DNA of 64,000 nucleotides from Noviluteimonas sp052115395 (GTDB taxonomy: Bacteria; Pseudomonadota; Gammaproteobacteria; Xanthomonadales; Xanthomonadaceae), in the NCBI GenBank assembly GCA_052115395.1, contig JBFRGO010000001.1, one strand, 5' to 3'. The position numbers and the translations under genes were made by a program. The notes beneath the pieces were generated by a model. That model was not told where the DNA came from. It worked only from the letters and a program-made list of their open reading frames with translations, and did no database searches. Positions 8,828-17,429 of the stretch are shown here, one piece after another (positions within the stretch are counted from its first letter, which is position 1; every line of letters starts with the position of its first letter).

Positions 8828-10252
8828 ATGGCAGAGAACTTCGACGTCATCGTGATCGGCGCAGGCCCGGCGGGCTACCACGCCGCCATCCGCGCCGCGC
8901 AGCTCGGCCTGAAGACCGCGTGCATCGACGCAGCGCTCGGCAAGGACGGCAAGCCCGCCCTCGGCGGCACCTGCCTGCGCGTGGGCTGCATCCCGTCCAA
9001 GGCGCTGCTGGACAGCTCGCGCCAGTACTGGAACCTCACCCACCTGTTCGGCGAACACGGCATCACCGCGTCCAATCCGGCGATCGACATCGGCACGATG
9101 ATCGGTCGCAAGGACAAGATCGTGAAGCAGTTCACCGGCGGCATCGCGATGTTGTTCAAGGCGAACAAGGTCACGCCGTATTACGGTTTCGGCCAGCTGC
9201 AGCCGGGCAACGTCGTCACCGTCAAGCAGCACGATGGTTCGACCGTCGAGCTCAAGGGCACGAACGTCGTCATCGCCGCGGGTTCGGATTCGATCGAACT
9301 GCCCTTCGCGAAGTTCGACGGCAAGACGATCGTCGACAACGTCGGCGCGCTCGATTTCACCGAAGTGCCCAAGCGCCTGGGCGTGATCGGCGCCGGCGTG
9401 ATCGGCCTGGAACTGGGCTCGGTGTGGAAGCGCCTGGGTTCGGAAGTCACCATCCTCGAAGCGCTGCCGGATTTCCTCGCCGCCGCCGATGCGGAAGTCG
9501 CCAAGACCGCCGCGCGCGAATTCAAGAAGCAGGGCCTGGACATCCGCCTCGGCGCGAAGGTGTCGAAGGCCGAAGTGAAGAAGAACGAAGTCGTCCTCAC
9601 CTACACCGACGCCAAGGGCGAACAGACGATCACCGTCGACAAGCTGCTGGTGTCGGTCGGCCGTCGCGCCGCGACCAAGGGCCTGCTCGCCGAAGGCACG
9701 GGCGTGAAGCTCGATGCGCGCGGCATGATCGAAGTCGACGAGCACTGCCACACCGGCGTGGACGGCGTGTGGGCCGTCGGCGATTGCGTGCGCGGCCCGA
9801 TGCTCGCGCACAAGGGCTTCGAGGAAGGCATCGCGGTGGCCGAGTTGATCGCGGGCCTGCCGGGCCACGTCAACCTCGACACGATTCCGTGGGTCATCTA
9901 CACCGAGCCGGAAATCGCCTGGGTCGGCAAGACCGAAGAGCAGCTCAAGGCCGATGGCACGCCGTACAAGTCGGGCAGCTTCCCGTTCGCGGCGCTGGGC
10001 CGCGCGGTGGCGATGGCCGAACCGGCGGGCTTCGTGAAAATCCTCGCGCACGCGGAAACCGACCGCATCCTCGGCATGCACCTGGTCGGCGTGAATGTCT
10101 CCGAGCTCGTGCACGAAGGCGTGCTCGCGATGGAGTTCAGCGGTTCGGCCGACGACCTCGCCCGCATCTGCCACGCGCATCCGACGCTGTCGGAAGCGGT
10201 GCACGACGCGGCGATGGCAGTTCACAAGCGCGCGATTCATAAAGCGAACTAA
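8828..10252 (+). CDS. lpdA: Dihydrolipoyl dehydrogenase (E3)
   Basis: A 474-residue FAD flavoprotein that reoxidises dihydrolipoyl groups with NAD+. The FAD-binding motif is VIVIGAGPAGYHAAIRAAQ (residues 8-26). The redox disulfide is GGTCLRVGCIPSK (C49/C54), an NAD Rossmann motif GVIGAGVIGLELGSVW follows, a second FAD contact lies in GVWAVGDCVRG, and the interface active-site pair is in HAHPTLSEAVHDA near the C-terminus. It sits 5 bases after sucB, so this copy serves the 2-oxoglutarate complex. No intrinsic terminator is obvious after the stop, and the methyltransferase gene follows after 21 bases. Confidence 0.97.
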   Translation: MAENFDVIVIGAGPAGYHAAIRAAQLGLKTACIDAALGKDGKPALGGTCLRVGCIPSKALLDSSRQYWNLTHLFGEHGITASNPAIDIGTMIGRKDKIVKQFTGGIAMLFKANKVTPYYGFGQLQPGNVVTVKQHDGSTVELKGTNVVIAAGSDSIELPFAKFDGKTIVDNVGALDFTEVPKRLGVIGAGVIGLELGSVWKRLGSEVTILEALPDFLAAADAEVAKTAAREFKKQGLDIRLGAKVSKAEVKKNEVVLTYTDAKGEQTITVDKLLVSVGRRAATKGLLAEGTGVKLDARGMIEVDEHCHTGVDGVWAVGDCVRGPMLAHKGFEEGIAVAELIAGLPGHVNLDTIPWVIYTEPEIAWVGKTEEQLKADGTPYKSGSFPFAALGRAVAMAEPAGFVKILAHAETDRILGMHLVGVNVSELVHEGVLAMEFSGSADDLARICHAHPTLSEAVHDAAMAVHKRAIHKAN

Positions 10253-10273
10253 GTCGTACAAGGAGGCGTTGCG

Positions 10274-11131
10274 ATGGTCGATACAAACCCCATCCGCAAC
10301 GTCTCCGATACCGCGCTCTGGGTCGCGACCTACCGCGCGATGGAAACCGAGCGCGCCGATGCGCTCTTCCATGATCCCTACGCGCGCCGCCTCGGCGGCG
10401 CACGTGGGCAGGCGATCGTCGAAGCCCTGCCCGATGGATCGCAGACGAGCTGGCCGCTGGTCGTTCGCACCAGCGTGATGGACGACATCGTGTTGCGCCT
10501 GGTGCGCAGCGGTGCGAAGACGGTCCTGAATCTCGCCGCCGGCCTCGACGCACGCCCCTATCGCCTCGACCTCCCTTCCGACCTGCGCTGGCTGCATGTC
10601 GACATGCCGGAGATGGTCGATTACTTCCGCACCGGCATGGCCGGCGAAACGCCGAAGTGCCGGCTCGAATTCATCCCCGCCGATCTGCGCGATGCGAACA
10701 CGCGTCGCGAAGTCTTCGCCAAGGCCGCCGAAGAAGGCCCGGTGTTCGCGATCACCGAAGGCTTGTTGATCTATCTGGAAGCCAGCGACGTCGCCGCACT
10801 CGCGCACGACCTGCACGACGTCGCGCGTGCGCGCTGGTGGTTGATGGACCTCGCTTCACCGCGCCTGCTGAAGATCCTCGAAAAGCGCTGGTCGCCGACG
10901 TTGAAGAGCGGCAACGCACCCTTCCGTTTCGGCCCGGCCGAGGGCACCGCGTTCTTCAGGGACGCCGGCTGGCGCGAAAGCGAATGGCATTCCACCTGGA
11001 CCGACGCGATGCGCCTGAATCGCAAGCCCAAGGGCGCGGCCTTCTGGAATTTCCTGCTGAACATCTCGCCGCAGAAGCAGCGCGAAGCGCAACTGCGCAT
11101 GTCCGGCATCGCGCTGCTGGAGTCGGATTGA
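10274..11131 (+). CDS. Class I SAM-dependent methyltransferase, leucine carboxyl methyltransferase-like (PF04072 type)
   Basis: 285 residues. The start MVDTNPIRNVSDTALWVATY and the block RADALFHDPYARRLGG are typical of the bacterial LCM/PPM-like family (often annotated TIGR00027 or PF04072). The SAM site is in KTVLNLAAGLDARPYRLDLP with an acidic second-strand residue in WLHVDMPEM, and FAITEGLLIYLE marks the catalytic region. Such enzymes methylate small molecules, including polyketide-like acids, but the substrate here is unknown. A strong ribosome site (AAGGAGG) precedes the ATG. The stop overlaps the next start by one base (TGATG), linking it to a LOG-family gene. Confidence 0.85.
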   Translation: MVDTNPIRNVSDTALWVATYRAMETERADALFHDPYARRLGGARGQAIVEALPDGSQTSWPLVVRTSVMDDIVLRLVRSGAKTVLNLAAGLDARPYRLDLPSDLRWLHVDMPEMVDYFRTGMAGETPKCRLEFIPADLRDANTRREVFAKAAEEGPVFAITEGLLIYLEASDVAALAHDLHDVARARWWLMDLASPRLLKILEKRWSPTLKSGNAPFRFGPAEGTAFFRDAGWRESEWHSTWTDAMRLNRKPKGAAFWNFLLNISPQKQREAQLRMSGIALLESD

Positions 11132-11724
11132 TGCGCGCGGTGTGCGTGTACTGCGGGTCGAACAACGGCGCGCGCCCCGCATATGCAGACAAAGCCACGG
11201 CGCTGGGCACGCGCCTGGCACGCGAAGGCCTGGCGGTGGTTTACGGCGGCGGTAACGTCGGCCTGATGGGCGTCGTCGCCGACGCCGCGCTCGCCGCCGG
11301 CGGCGAAGTGATCGGCGTGATCCCCGAACAACTCGTCGGCTGGGAAGTCGCGCATCGCGGCCTGACGCGCCTGGACGTCGTCGCCAACATGCACGAGCGC
11401 AAGGCGCGCATGTTCGACCTCAGCGATGCCTTCGTCGCCCTGCCCGGCGGCTTCGGCACGCTGGATGAGATGTTCGAGATGCTCACCTGGCGGCAGCTCG
11501 GCCTCGGCGACAAACCTTGCGCATTCCTCGACGTCGAAGGCTTCTACGAACCGCTCGCCGCGATGATGGACCGCATGGTCGCCGAGCGCTTCCTGCATGC
11601 AGACCAACGCCGCGACCTGTGGCACGGCGACGACCTCGACGCACTGATCGCATGGATGCGCGCCTACGAACCGGCGCATGCTTCGAAACACATGGACGAC
11701 AAACGCCGAAAGGATCTTCGCTGA
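11131..11724 (+). CDS. LOG-family (TIGR00730) nucleotide 5'-monophosphate nucleosidase / cytokinin riboside phosphoribohydrolase-like
   Basis: A 197-residue Rossmann-like protein of the LONELY GUY family. It starts CVYCGSNNGARPAYADKA, and the two catalytic-site motifs are present: an arginine in ANMHERKARMFDLSDAF and the signature ALPGGFGTLDEMFEMLTW (PGGxGTxxE). Family members cleave the N-glycosidic bond of nucleoside monophosphates; in plants and some bacteria they activate cytokinins, but in most proteobacteria the natural substrate is a purine/pyrimidine monophosphate or unknown. It is coupled on both sides by one-base TGATG overlaps to the methyltransferase and the oxidoreductase. Confidence 0.88.
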   Translation: MRAVCVYCGSNNGARPAYADKATALGTRLAREGLAVVYGGGNVGLMGVVADAALAAGGEVIGVIPEQLVGWEVAHRGLTRLDVVANMHERKARMFDLSDAFVALPGGFGTLDEMFEMLTWRQLGLGDKPCAFLDVEGFYEPLAAMMDRMVAERFLHADQRRDLWHGDDLDALIAWMRAYEPAHASKHMDDKRRKDLR

Positions 11725-12719
11725 TGACCGCCGTGCCCTCGAAGTTCAACGCCTTCCGCATCCACGACGACGCCGCGGGCTATCGCGGCGGGATCGAACA
11801 GATCGCGCTCGACGCCCTCGCGCCCGGCGAAGTCGTGATTCGCACCGCGTTCTCGTCGGTCAATTACAAGGACGCACTCGCGGGGACGGGCAAGGGGAAG
11901 ATCCTGCGCAAGTTCCCGCTCGTGGGCGGGATCGATGTCGCGGGGCACGTGGTCGCGTCCACCGACTCGCGCTTCAAGGAAGGCGACGCGGTGCTCGCCA
12001 CCGGCAGCGGCCTGAGCGAAACGCGCGACGGCGGTTACTCCGAATACGTGCGCCTGCCCGCGCAGTGGACGATCGCGCTGCCCGAGGGCCTGTCGCTGCG
12101 CGAGAGCATGATCCTGGGTACCGCGGGTTTCACCGCCGCGCTCGCGTTGCTGCGCATGGAAGACAACCGGCAAACGCCGGCGCTCGGGCCGCTCGCGGTC
12201 ACGGGTGCGACGGGCGGCGTCGGCTCGTTGGCGATCGCGATCTTTTCGCGCGCCGGTTACGACGTCCACGCGATCAGCGGCAAACCCGACGCGGCGTCGT
12301 ACCTGCGCGACCTGGGGGCGAGCGAAGTCCTAGGCCGCGATGCGCTCGCCACGACGCGACCGATGGAAACCGCGCGTTTCGGCGGCGGCCTGGACAATGT
12401 CGGCGGCGCGATGCTCACCAGCCTGCTCGCGCAGACCGCGCCCTACGGGAACGTCGCGAGCGCGGGCCTGGCCGCGTCGCCCGCGCTGGAGGCAACCGTG
12501 ATGCCCTTCATCATTCGCGGCGTGTCCCTGTTGGGCGTGGCCTCGGCGGGCACGGCGCGCGATCTCCGCGAGGAGGTCTGGCGTCGCCTGTCTTCCGGCT
12601 GGAAGCCGGCGGACCTGGGGCGCATCTGCACGCGGGAGGTCGAACTGGGTGAGCTGTCCGTGGTGTTCGATACGATGCTGGCGGGCGCCTCTCTCGGGCG
12701 CACCCTGGTGCGCCTGTAA
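11724..12719 (+). CDS. YhdH/AcuI-family NADPH-dependent oxidoreductase (acrylyl-CoA reductase-like)
   Basis: A 331-residue member of the zinc-free medium-chain dehydrogenase/reductase family. Typical sequence is FSSVNYKDALAGTGKGKILR, VGGIDVAGHVVAS, the nucleotide-binding VTGATGGVGSLAIAIFSR, and FGGGLDNVGGAMLTSLLAQT. E. coli YhdH and Rhodobacter AcuI reduce acryloyl-CoA; many homologues are called quinone oxidoreductases. The specificity of this copy is not shown. Translation is coupled to the LOG gene by a TGATG overlap. It closes a three-gene unit, and the PilH-like gene downstream has its own promoter. Confidence 0.88.
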   Translation: MTAVPSKFNAFRIHDDAAGYRGGIEQIALDALAPGEVVIRTAFSSVNYKDALAGTGKGKILRKFPLVGGIDVAGHVVASTDSRFKEGDAVLATGSGLSETRDGGYSEYVRLPAQWTIALPEGLSLRESMILGTAGFTAALALLRMEDNRQTPALGPLAVTGATGGVGSLAIAIFSRAGYDVHAISGKPDAASYLRDLGASEVLGRDALATTRPMETARFGGGLDNVGGAMLTSLLAQTAPYGNVASAGLAASPALEATVMPFIIRGVSLLGVASAGTARDLREEVWRRLSSGWKPADLGRICTREVELGELSVVFDTMLAGASLGRTLVRL

Positions 12720-12740
12720 TCGAAATCAACGTCGTGCGGC

Positions 12741-12768
12741 TTGCCTGACGGGTCGGCCCCGTTAGAAT
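12741..12768 (+). promoter_or_regulatory. Sigma-70-like promoter of the PilH-like gene
   Basis: TTGCCT (12741-12746), a 16-base spacer, then TAGAAT (12763-12768), ending 25 bases before the start codon. Confidence 0.55.
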
Positions 12769-12793
12769 GCGCCGAGAATCTCCGGGGACCCCC

Positions 12794-13189
12794 ATGGCTC
12801 GCATCCTGATCGTCGACGACTCGCCTTCCCAGTTGATGGGCATTCGCCGCATCGTCGAAAAGCTCGGCCACGAGGCGTTGACGGCCGAGGACGGCGCCGC
12901 GGGGGTGGAGGCGGCCAAGCGTGAGTTGCCGGATCTGATCCTGATGGACGTGGTGATGCCGAACCTCAACGGGTTCCAGGCCACGCGTTCGATCACGCGC
13001 GAGGCGACGACCAAGCACATTCCGATCGTGTTGGTGACGACGAAGGATCAGGACACCGATCGTGTGTGGGGCATGCGGCAGGGGGCGAAGGCTTACATCA
13101 CCAAGCCTTTCAGCGAATCGGAGCTCGCCGAGATGATCCAGCAGATGCTGGGTGGCGAGATGCCGGCGGCGCCTGCATCTGAAGAATGA
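12794..13189 (+). CDS. Single-domain response regulator, PilH/PilG-like
   Basis: A 131-residue stand-alone CheY-fold receiver. The acidic pocket is in MARILIVDDSPSQ (D9, D10) and the phosphoacceptor is the aspartate of LILMDVVMPNLNGFQATR (about D55). The switch threonine lies in PIVLVTTKDQDTD and the lysine in GAKAYITKPFSE (about 103). The WGMRQGAKAYITKPF stretch is typical of the twitching-motility receivers PilH/PilG of the Pil-Chp system. No histidine kinase or pil gene is adjacent, so a role in type IV pilus control rests on similarity alone. It has its own promoter and a strong terminator, so it is monocistronic. Confidence 0.85.
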   Translation: MARILIVDDSPSQLMGIRRIVEKLGHEALTAEDGAAGVEAAKRELPDLILMDVVMPNLNGFQATRSITREATTKHIPIVLVTTKDQDTDRVWGMRQGAKAYITKPFSESELAEMIQQMLGGEMPAAPASEE

Positions 13190-13220
13190 AGTCACCTCTC
13201 CTCCAGGGGAGGTCAAAAAG

Positions 13221-13248
13221 AAGCCCGCCGAATGGCGGGTTTCTTTTT
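13221..13248 (+). terminator. Intrinsic terminator after the PilH-like gene
   Basis: The stem CCCGCC/GGCGGG with a GAAT loop is extended by A-T and G-T pairs and followed by a T-rich run (TTTCTTTTT). It lies 31 bases after the stop codon. Confidence 0.85.
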
Positions 13249-13326
13249 GGGTGGGGTAAAGGTGGCGACGCTGGTTTGGCGTCGTGCTTTTGGATGCGCT
13301 GCCACCAGATGGGCGCATCGGCACGC

Positions 13327-13389
13327 CGTGCTGGATGTCCTTTTGACTGCGCTGAAAAGCAAACGCTCCGCAAAAGGACATCCAGCACG
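13327..13389. repeat. 19-base perfect inverted repeat (left hairpin of the 13.3-13.9 kb element)
   Basis: CGTGCTGGATGTCCTTTTG (13327-13345) is exactly complementary to 13371-13389, with a 25-base loop. Confidence 0.85.
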
Positions 13390-13669
13390 ACGCACCGCTG
13401 CGCTCGCGGCTGGTGGTTTCGCGACAGCACCTGGGGAATGTGTCCGTCGTCGTTGATCGATGCGCGCCGACTGCCACACTCCAGACGGACGGAACGTCGC
13501 CCACCTCGGCGCTCGCGTCTTCACGCATGGTCGCCTCTGGCAGGCGACGTTCCTCGCAGCGATTTGATCGAAGAGCGGCGCCGTCGAAATTCTGCGGCTT
13601 GCGCGAACGCCTCAGTCCACTAGCGCTGCCGCTCTTATCCGATCGCCGCGAAGGCGCCGATGCCCGAGA

Positions 13670-13720
13670 GAGGACATCACGCTTGCGAGGACCAGCACCC
13701 ACGCAATTCGTGATGTCCTC
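13670..13720. repeat. 12-base perfect inverted repeat (central hairpin)
   Basis: GAGGACATCACG (13670-13681) pairs with CGTGATGTCCTC (13709-13720). Flanking GCCCG/CGGGC and GGCGCC stretches extend the symmetry imperfectly. Confidence 0.75.
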
Positions 13721-13842
13721 GACGGGCAAGGCGCCGGCCCATCTGGTGTGCTGGCTGTACACGCGCAGGCCTAAATTCGCGACGCCCCATTCCCCACAGT
13801 GCTGTAGCGCAACCTGACGCCTGATGCGCGGTGGTCGTCGCG

Positions 13843-13896
13843 TTGGAGGGCCTCATTGCGGAGCGTGAGCTCTTGCGGAGCAATGAGGCCCTCCAA
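13843..13896. repeat. 17-base perfect inverted repeat (right hairpin)
   Basis: TTGGAGGGCCTCATTGC (13843-13859) pairs exactly with 13880-13896 across a 20-base loop. Confidence 0.85.
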
Positions 13897-14032
13897 TGCG
13901 GCGGCGCGCCGCGCCAATCTGGTGGAGCCGACCCCACCAACCCGACGACAACTCAGCGCACCCCGCTCCACCTTCTCACCCCTTGAGACAACACCCGCCT
14001 AAAACATCGACCGTCGCAAGGAGACGCATTCG

Positions 14033-16438
14033 ATGTCGGCACTGACGCTGTTCGAACACCCCGCACCGCCCGCACCGCGCATTCGCGACGGCGGCGTACT
14101 CGCCACCAAACTCGCCGGCAAACACGCCGCACTGATCACCGGACACTTCCTGATCCCCGCCCGCGAAGGCCGCTACGCCGACCTCCCCGACACCCTCCCC
14201 GAACCCCTGGCCAACGCCCTGCGCACCCGCGGCGTCACCAACCTCTACGCACACCAACGCGACGCATGGGACGCCGCACAACGCGGAGAACACCTCGTCA
14301 TCGCAACCCCGACCGCTTCGGGCAAATCCCTCTGCTACACCCTGCCCGTCGTCGCCGCCGCGATGACCAGACAAGCCAAGGCGCTCTACCTCTTCCCGAC
14401 CAAAGCCCTCGCACAGGACCAGGTCGCCGAACTCATCGAACTCAACCGCGCCGGCAACCTCGGCTTGCGCACCGCCACCTTCGACGGCGACACGCCTGGC
14501 GACCAGCGCCAGGCCATTCGCCTCAACGGCGACATCGTGGTCAGCAACCCCGACATGCTCCACCAGGGCATCCTGCCGCACCACACCAAGTGGGCGCAGT
14601 TCTTCGAAGGCCTGCAGTTCGTCGTCATCGATGAAATCCACAGCTACCGAGGTGTCTTCGGCTCGCACCTGGCCAATGTGTTGCGTCGGCTGCGCCGCGT
14701 TTGCGCGTTCTATGGCGCCAACCCGCAATTCATCCTGTGCTCGGCGACGATCGGCAATCCGAAGGACCACGCCGAAACGCTGATCGAAAGCGACGTCACC
14801 GCAATCACCGATTCCGGCGCGCCCAGCGGCGACAAGCACGTGCTGCTCTGGAACCCGCCCGTGGTCAATCCCGATCTGGGCCTGCGCGCTTCCGCCCGCT
14901 CGCAGAGCAACAAGATCGCGCGCACCGCGATCCGCGCCGGGCTCAAGACGCTCGTGTTCGCGCAATCGCGCACGATGGTCGAGGTGCTCACCAAGTATCT
15001 GAAAGACGTTTTCGATCACGATCCCCGCAAGCCCGCGCGCATCCGCGCCTATCGCGGCGGTTATCTGCCCACCGAACGCCGCGAAGCCGAACGCGCCATG
15101 CGCGAAGGCCGCATCGATGGCATCGTGTCCACTTCCGCGCTGGAACTGGGCGTCGACATCGGCAGCCTCGATGTCGTCGTCCTCAACGGTTACCCCGGGT
15201 CGGTCGCTGCGACGTGGCAGCGCTTCGGTCGCGCCGGTCGCCGGCAGCAAGCCTCGGTCGGCGTGCTCGTGGCGAGTTCCGATCCGCTCGACCAATACGT
15301 CGTGCGCCATCCGGAATTCTTCTCGGCCTCCACGCCGGAACATGCACGCATCGCGCCTGACCAACCGGTGATCCTGCTCGACCACATTCGCTGCGCCGCG
15401 TTCGAACTGCCTTTCCTGGAAGGCGAACGCTTCGGGCCGATCGATCCGGCGGTTTACCTGGAACTGCTCGCGGCCGATGGCGTCGTGCACGCCGAAGGCG
15501 GCCGCTGGGAATGGATCGCCGACAGTTATCCGGCCAACGCAGTGAGCCTGCGTTCGGTGGCCGACGGCAACTTCGTCGTCGTCGATCGCACCGACGGGCG
15601 CCAGGTGATCATCGCGGAAGTCGATTATTCCTCCGCGCCGTTGATGTTGTACGAAGGCGCGATCCACATGGTGCAGTCCACGCCCTACCAGGTCGAACGC
15701 CTCGACTGGGAAGGCCGCAAGGCCTACGTCACGCGCACGCACGTGGATTACTACACCGACGCCATCGACTACACCAAGCTCAAGGTGCTCGAGCGTTTCG
15801 ACGGCTGCATCGCGGGCGCGGGCACGAGCCATCACGGTGAAGTGCACGTCGTGCGTCGCGTCGCCGGCTACAAGAAGATCCGCTACTACACGCACGAGAA
15901 CATCGGCTACGGGCCGGTCACCTTGCCCGACCAGGAGATGCACACCAGTGCGCTGTGGTGGCAGTTGCCGCAGGAAACCCTCGATGCGCGTTTCGCCTCG
16001 CGGCAGGATGCGCTCGACGGGTTCCTGGGGGCGGCGTACGCATTGCATGTCGTCGCGAAGGTCGCGGTCATGGCCGATGCGGCCGATTTGCAGAAGGCCG
16101 TCGGCAGCGGCGACGGCGCGTGGTTCGCCACCGCCGATGGCCGGGGGCGCGGGCAGTTGCGCAGCACCGATGGCAGCGTCGCCGATCCGAACGTCCACGA
16201 TCGCTTCGTGCCGACGGTCTATCTCTACGACAACTACCCCGGCGGCGTGGGCCAGAGCGAACCCCTGTGGCGTCGCCAGCACGAGCTCGTCGTCCTCGCG
16301 CGTGAACTGATTGAACGCTGCGATTGCAAGGCCGGCTGCCCCGCGTGTGTCGGGCCCGTCCTCGAAATGCAGGAAGCCACCGTCGATTCGCCACGCGCGC
16401 TCGCGCTGCGCGTGCTCGGCGCGCTGGAGGCGGCATGA
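14033..16438 (+). CDS. DEAD/DEAH-box helicase with C-terminal DUF1998 cysteine cluster (MrfA/YprA, Hrq1-like)
   Basis: An 801-residue superfamily 2 helicase. Walker A is ATPTASGKS (91-99), Walker B/DEAH-type is DEIH (200-203), motif III is CSATIGNP, and motif VI lies in WQRFGRAGRRQQ. The C-terminal region carries four cysteines in ERCDCKAGCPACVG (C763, C765, C769, C772), the DUF1998 metal cluster of MrfA-like helicases. B. subtilis MrfA works with the exonuclease MrfB in repair of mitomycin C damage, and eukaryotic Hrq1 is related. An AAGGAG ribosome site precedes the ATG. The stop overlaps the next gene (ATGA), and that gene is MrfB-like, which strongly supports the assignment. The first ~120 codons are noticeably richer in C and A than the rest. 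Confidence 0.88.
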   Translation: MSALTLFEHPAPPAPRIRDGGVLATKLAGKHAALITGHFLIPAREGRYADLPDTLPEPLANALRTRGVTNLYAHQRDAWDAAQRGEHLVIATPTASGKSLCYTLPVVAAAMTRQAKALYLFPTKALAQDQVAELIELNRAGNLGLRTATFDGDTPGDQRQAIRLNGDIVVSNPDMLHQGILPHHTKWAQFFEGLQFVVIDEIHSYRGVFGSHLANVLRRLRRVCAFYGANPQFILCSATIGNPKDHAETLIESDVTAITDSGAPSGDKHVLLWNPPVVNPDLGLRASARSQSNKIARTAIRAGLKTLVFAQSRTMVEVLTKYLKDVFDHDPRKPARIRAYRGGYLPTERREAERAMREGRIDGIVSTSALELGVDIGSLDVVVLNGYPGSVAATWQRFGRAGRRQQASVGVLVASSDPLDQYVVRHPEFFSASTPEHARIAPDQPVILLDHIRCAAFELPFLEGERFGPIDPAVYLELLAADGVVHAEGGRWEWIADSYPANAVSLRSVADGNFVVVDRTDGRQVIIAEVDYSSAPLMLYEGAIHMVQSTPYQVERLDWEGRKAYVTRTHVDYYTDAIDYTKLKVLERFDGCIAGAGTSHHGEVHVVRRVAGYKKIRYYTHENIGYGPVTLPDQEMHTSALWWQLPQETLDARFASRQDALDGFLGAAYALHVVAKVAVMADAADLQKAVGSGDGAWFATADGRGRGQLRSTDGSVADPNVHDRFVPTVYLYDNYPGGVGQSEPLWRRQHELVVLARELIERCDCKAGCPACVGPVLEMQEATVDSPRALALRVLGALEAA

Positions 16439-17319
16439 GCCTCACGCTCGAAAAGCTGCAACGACTCAAGCGCCAAGCCGGTGGCGATATCGCAGCTCGC
16501 GAACCGGCACTAACGGACGCATCCCGACCGCAAGCCACTCCCCGCACGGGGAGCGGTTCGGGTGGCGTTCTCGACGCCAACGCTTCCATCGAACAATTGC
16601 GGCGATTGCTGCGCGTGCGCGCGCCGACCCCGATCGGCCCCGCGCCTTCCGTCGACCGCACCCTGCCCGGCATCGAAATCGCCCCCGGCCTGCACCTGCG
16701 CGAAGAACACGTCCCCGACGATGCGCTCCCCGATGCGTTCTGCGGCGCCTTCGACCGGAAGGACGCGCTCGACCCCGCGCGCATGCTGTTCTTCGACACC
16801 GAAACCACCGGCCTGGCCGGCGGCACGGGCACGCGTGCCTTCATGATCGGCGCGGCCGACTGGTGCGACGGCGCGCTGCGCATCCGCCAGCTCACGATGC
16901 GCACGATGGCGGCGGAGACCGCGATGCTCGATGCGTTCCGCGCGTGGGTCGCGCCCGACACGGTGCTCGTCAGCTACAACGGCAAGTGCTACGACGCGCC
17001 CCTGCTCGCCACGCGTTATCGCCTCGCGCGCCAATGCAATCCCCTCGCCGGGTTAGCCCACGTCGACCTGCTCTATCCCACGCGTCGTCGGTATCGCGGC
17101 GTCTACGAAAACTGCCGCCTGGCCACGATCGAACGCCAGGTGCTCCGCATCGTGCGTGAAGACGACCTGCCCGGTTCCGAAGCACCGGCCGCATGGTTGT
17201 CGTTCCTGCGCGGCGGAAGCGCGCAAACGCTGCGCCGCGTGCTTGCGCACAACCACCAGGATGTCGTGTCGCTCTCGCGATTGCTGCGTCATCTGAGCCT
17301 GGCCGGCGCGCAAACCTGA
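16435..17319 (+). CDS. Ribonuclease-H-like 3'-5' exonuclease (MrfB/YprB family)
   Basis: 294 residues. After a variable ~60-residue N-terminal part, the RNase H-like exonuclease fold shows the DEDDh residues: D121 and E123 in FFDTETTGLAGG, an aspartate in VSYNGKCYDAPLL/AHVDLLYP, and the final H-x3-D in HNHQDVVSLS (H272, D276). YprB-type proteins are metal-dependent DNA exonucleases, and in B. subtilis MrfB acts with the helicase MrfA. The 4-base overlap with the helicase gene implies coupled synthesis. E. coli lacks this pair, so here it would be an alternative crosslink or adduct repair route alongside UvrABC. Confidence 0.85.
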   Translation: MSLTLEKLQRLKRQAGGDIAAREPALTDASRPQATPRTGSGSGGVLDANASIEQLRRLLRVRAPTPIGPAPSVDRTLPGIEIAPGLHLREEHVPDDALPDAFCGAFDRKDALDPARMLFFDTETTGLAGGTGTRAFMIGAADWCDGALRIRQLTMRTMAAETAMLDAFRAWVAPDTVLVSYNGKCYDAPLLATRYRLARQCNPLAGLAHVDLLYPTRRRYRGVYENCRLATIERQVLRIVREDDLPGSEAPAAWLSFLRGGSAQTLRRVLAHNHQDVVSLSRLLRHLSLAGAQT

Positions 17320-17429
17320 GGGTCGTCCCCATTCACCGAAAACCGCGACGGACGGTCGTCCTTCGTGCGCCGATCGTGCCGTTCGACTGGCTGCGACTCC
17401 CGTCGCGATCACTCCGTAGGGGCACGACC

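Larger units (their letters stand above)
13302..13925. repeat. Gene-free 624-base element of nested inverted repeats
   Basis: The gap between the PilH-like gene and the helicase (13190-14032) holds no convincing gene; long open frames there have no recognisable family and overlap repeats. It is bounded by near-perfect 15-base inverted ends, CCACCAGATGGGCGC (13302-13316) and GCGCCAATCTGGTGG (13911-13925), with one mismatch. Inside these, 13414-13440 pairs with 13788-13814 over about 27 bases with few mismatches. Each outer module also encloses its own hairpin of unrelated sequence. An 11-base copy of the end motif (CCCATCTGGTG, 13738-13748) flanks a third, central hairpin. A MITE-like or dispersed repeat element is the likeliest reading. 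Confidence 0.6.

Noticed and set aside
12443..13762. Open frames through the repeat-rich gap next to the PilH-like gene
   Set aside because: They run through inverted repeats and over the end of a real gene, have no plausible ribosome site, and resemble no family.
13302..13925. Integron attC-like array reading of the hairpins
   Set aside because: No GTTRRRY core sites, no integrase and no cassette genes accompany the hairpins.
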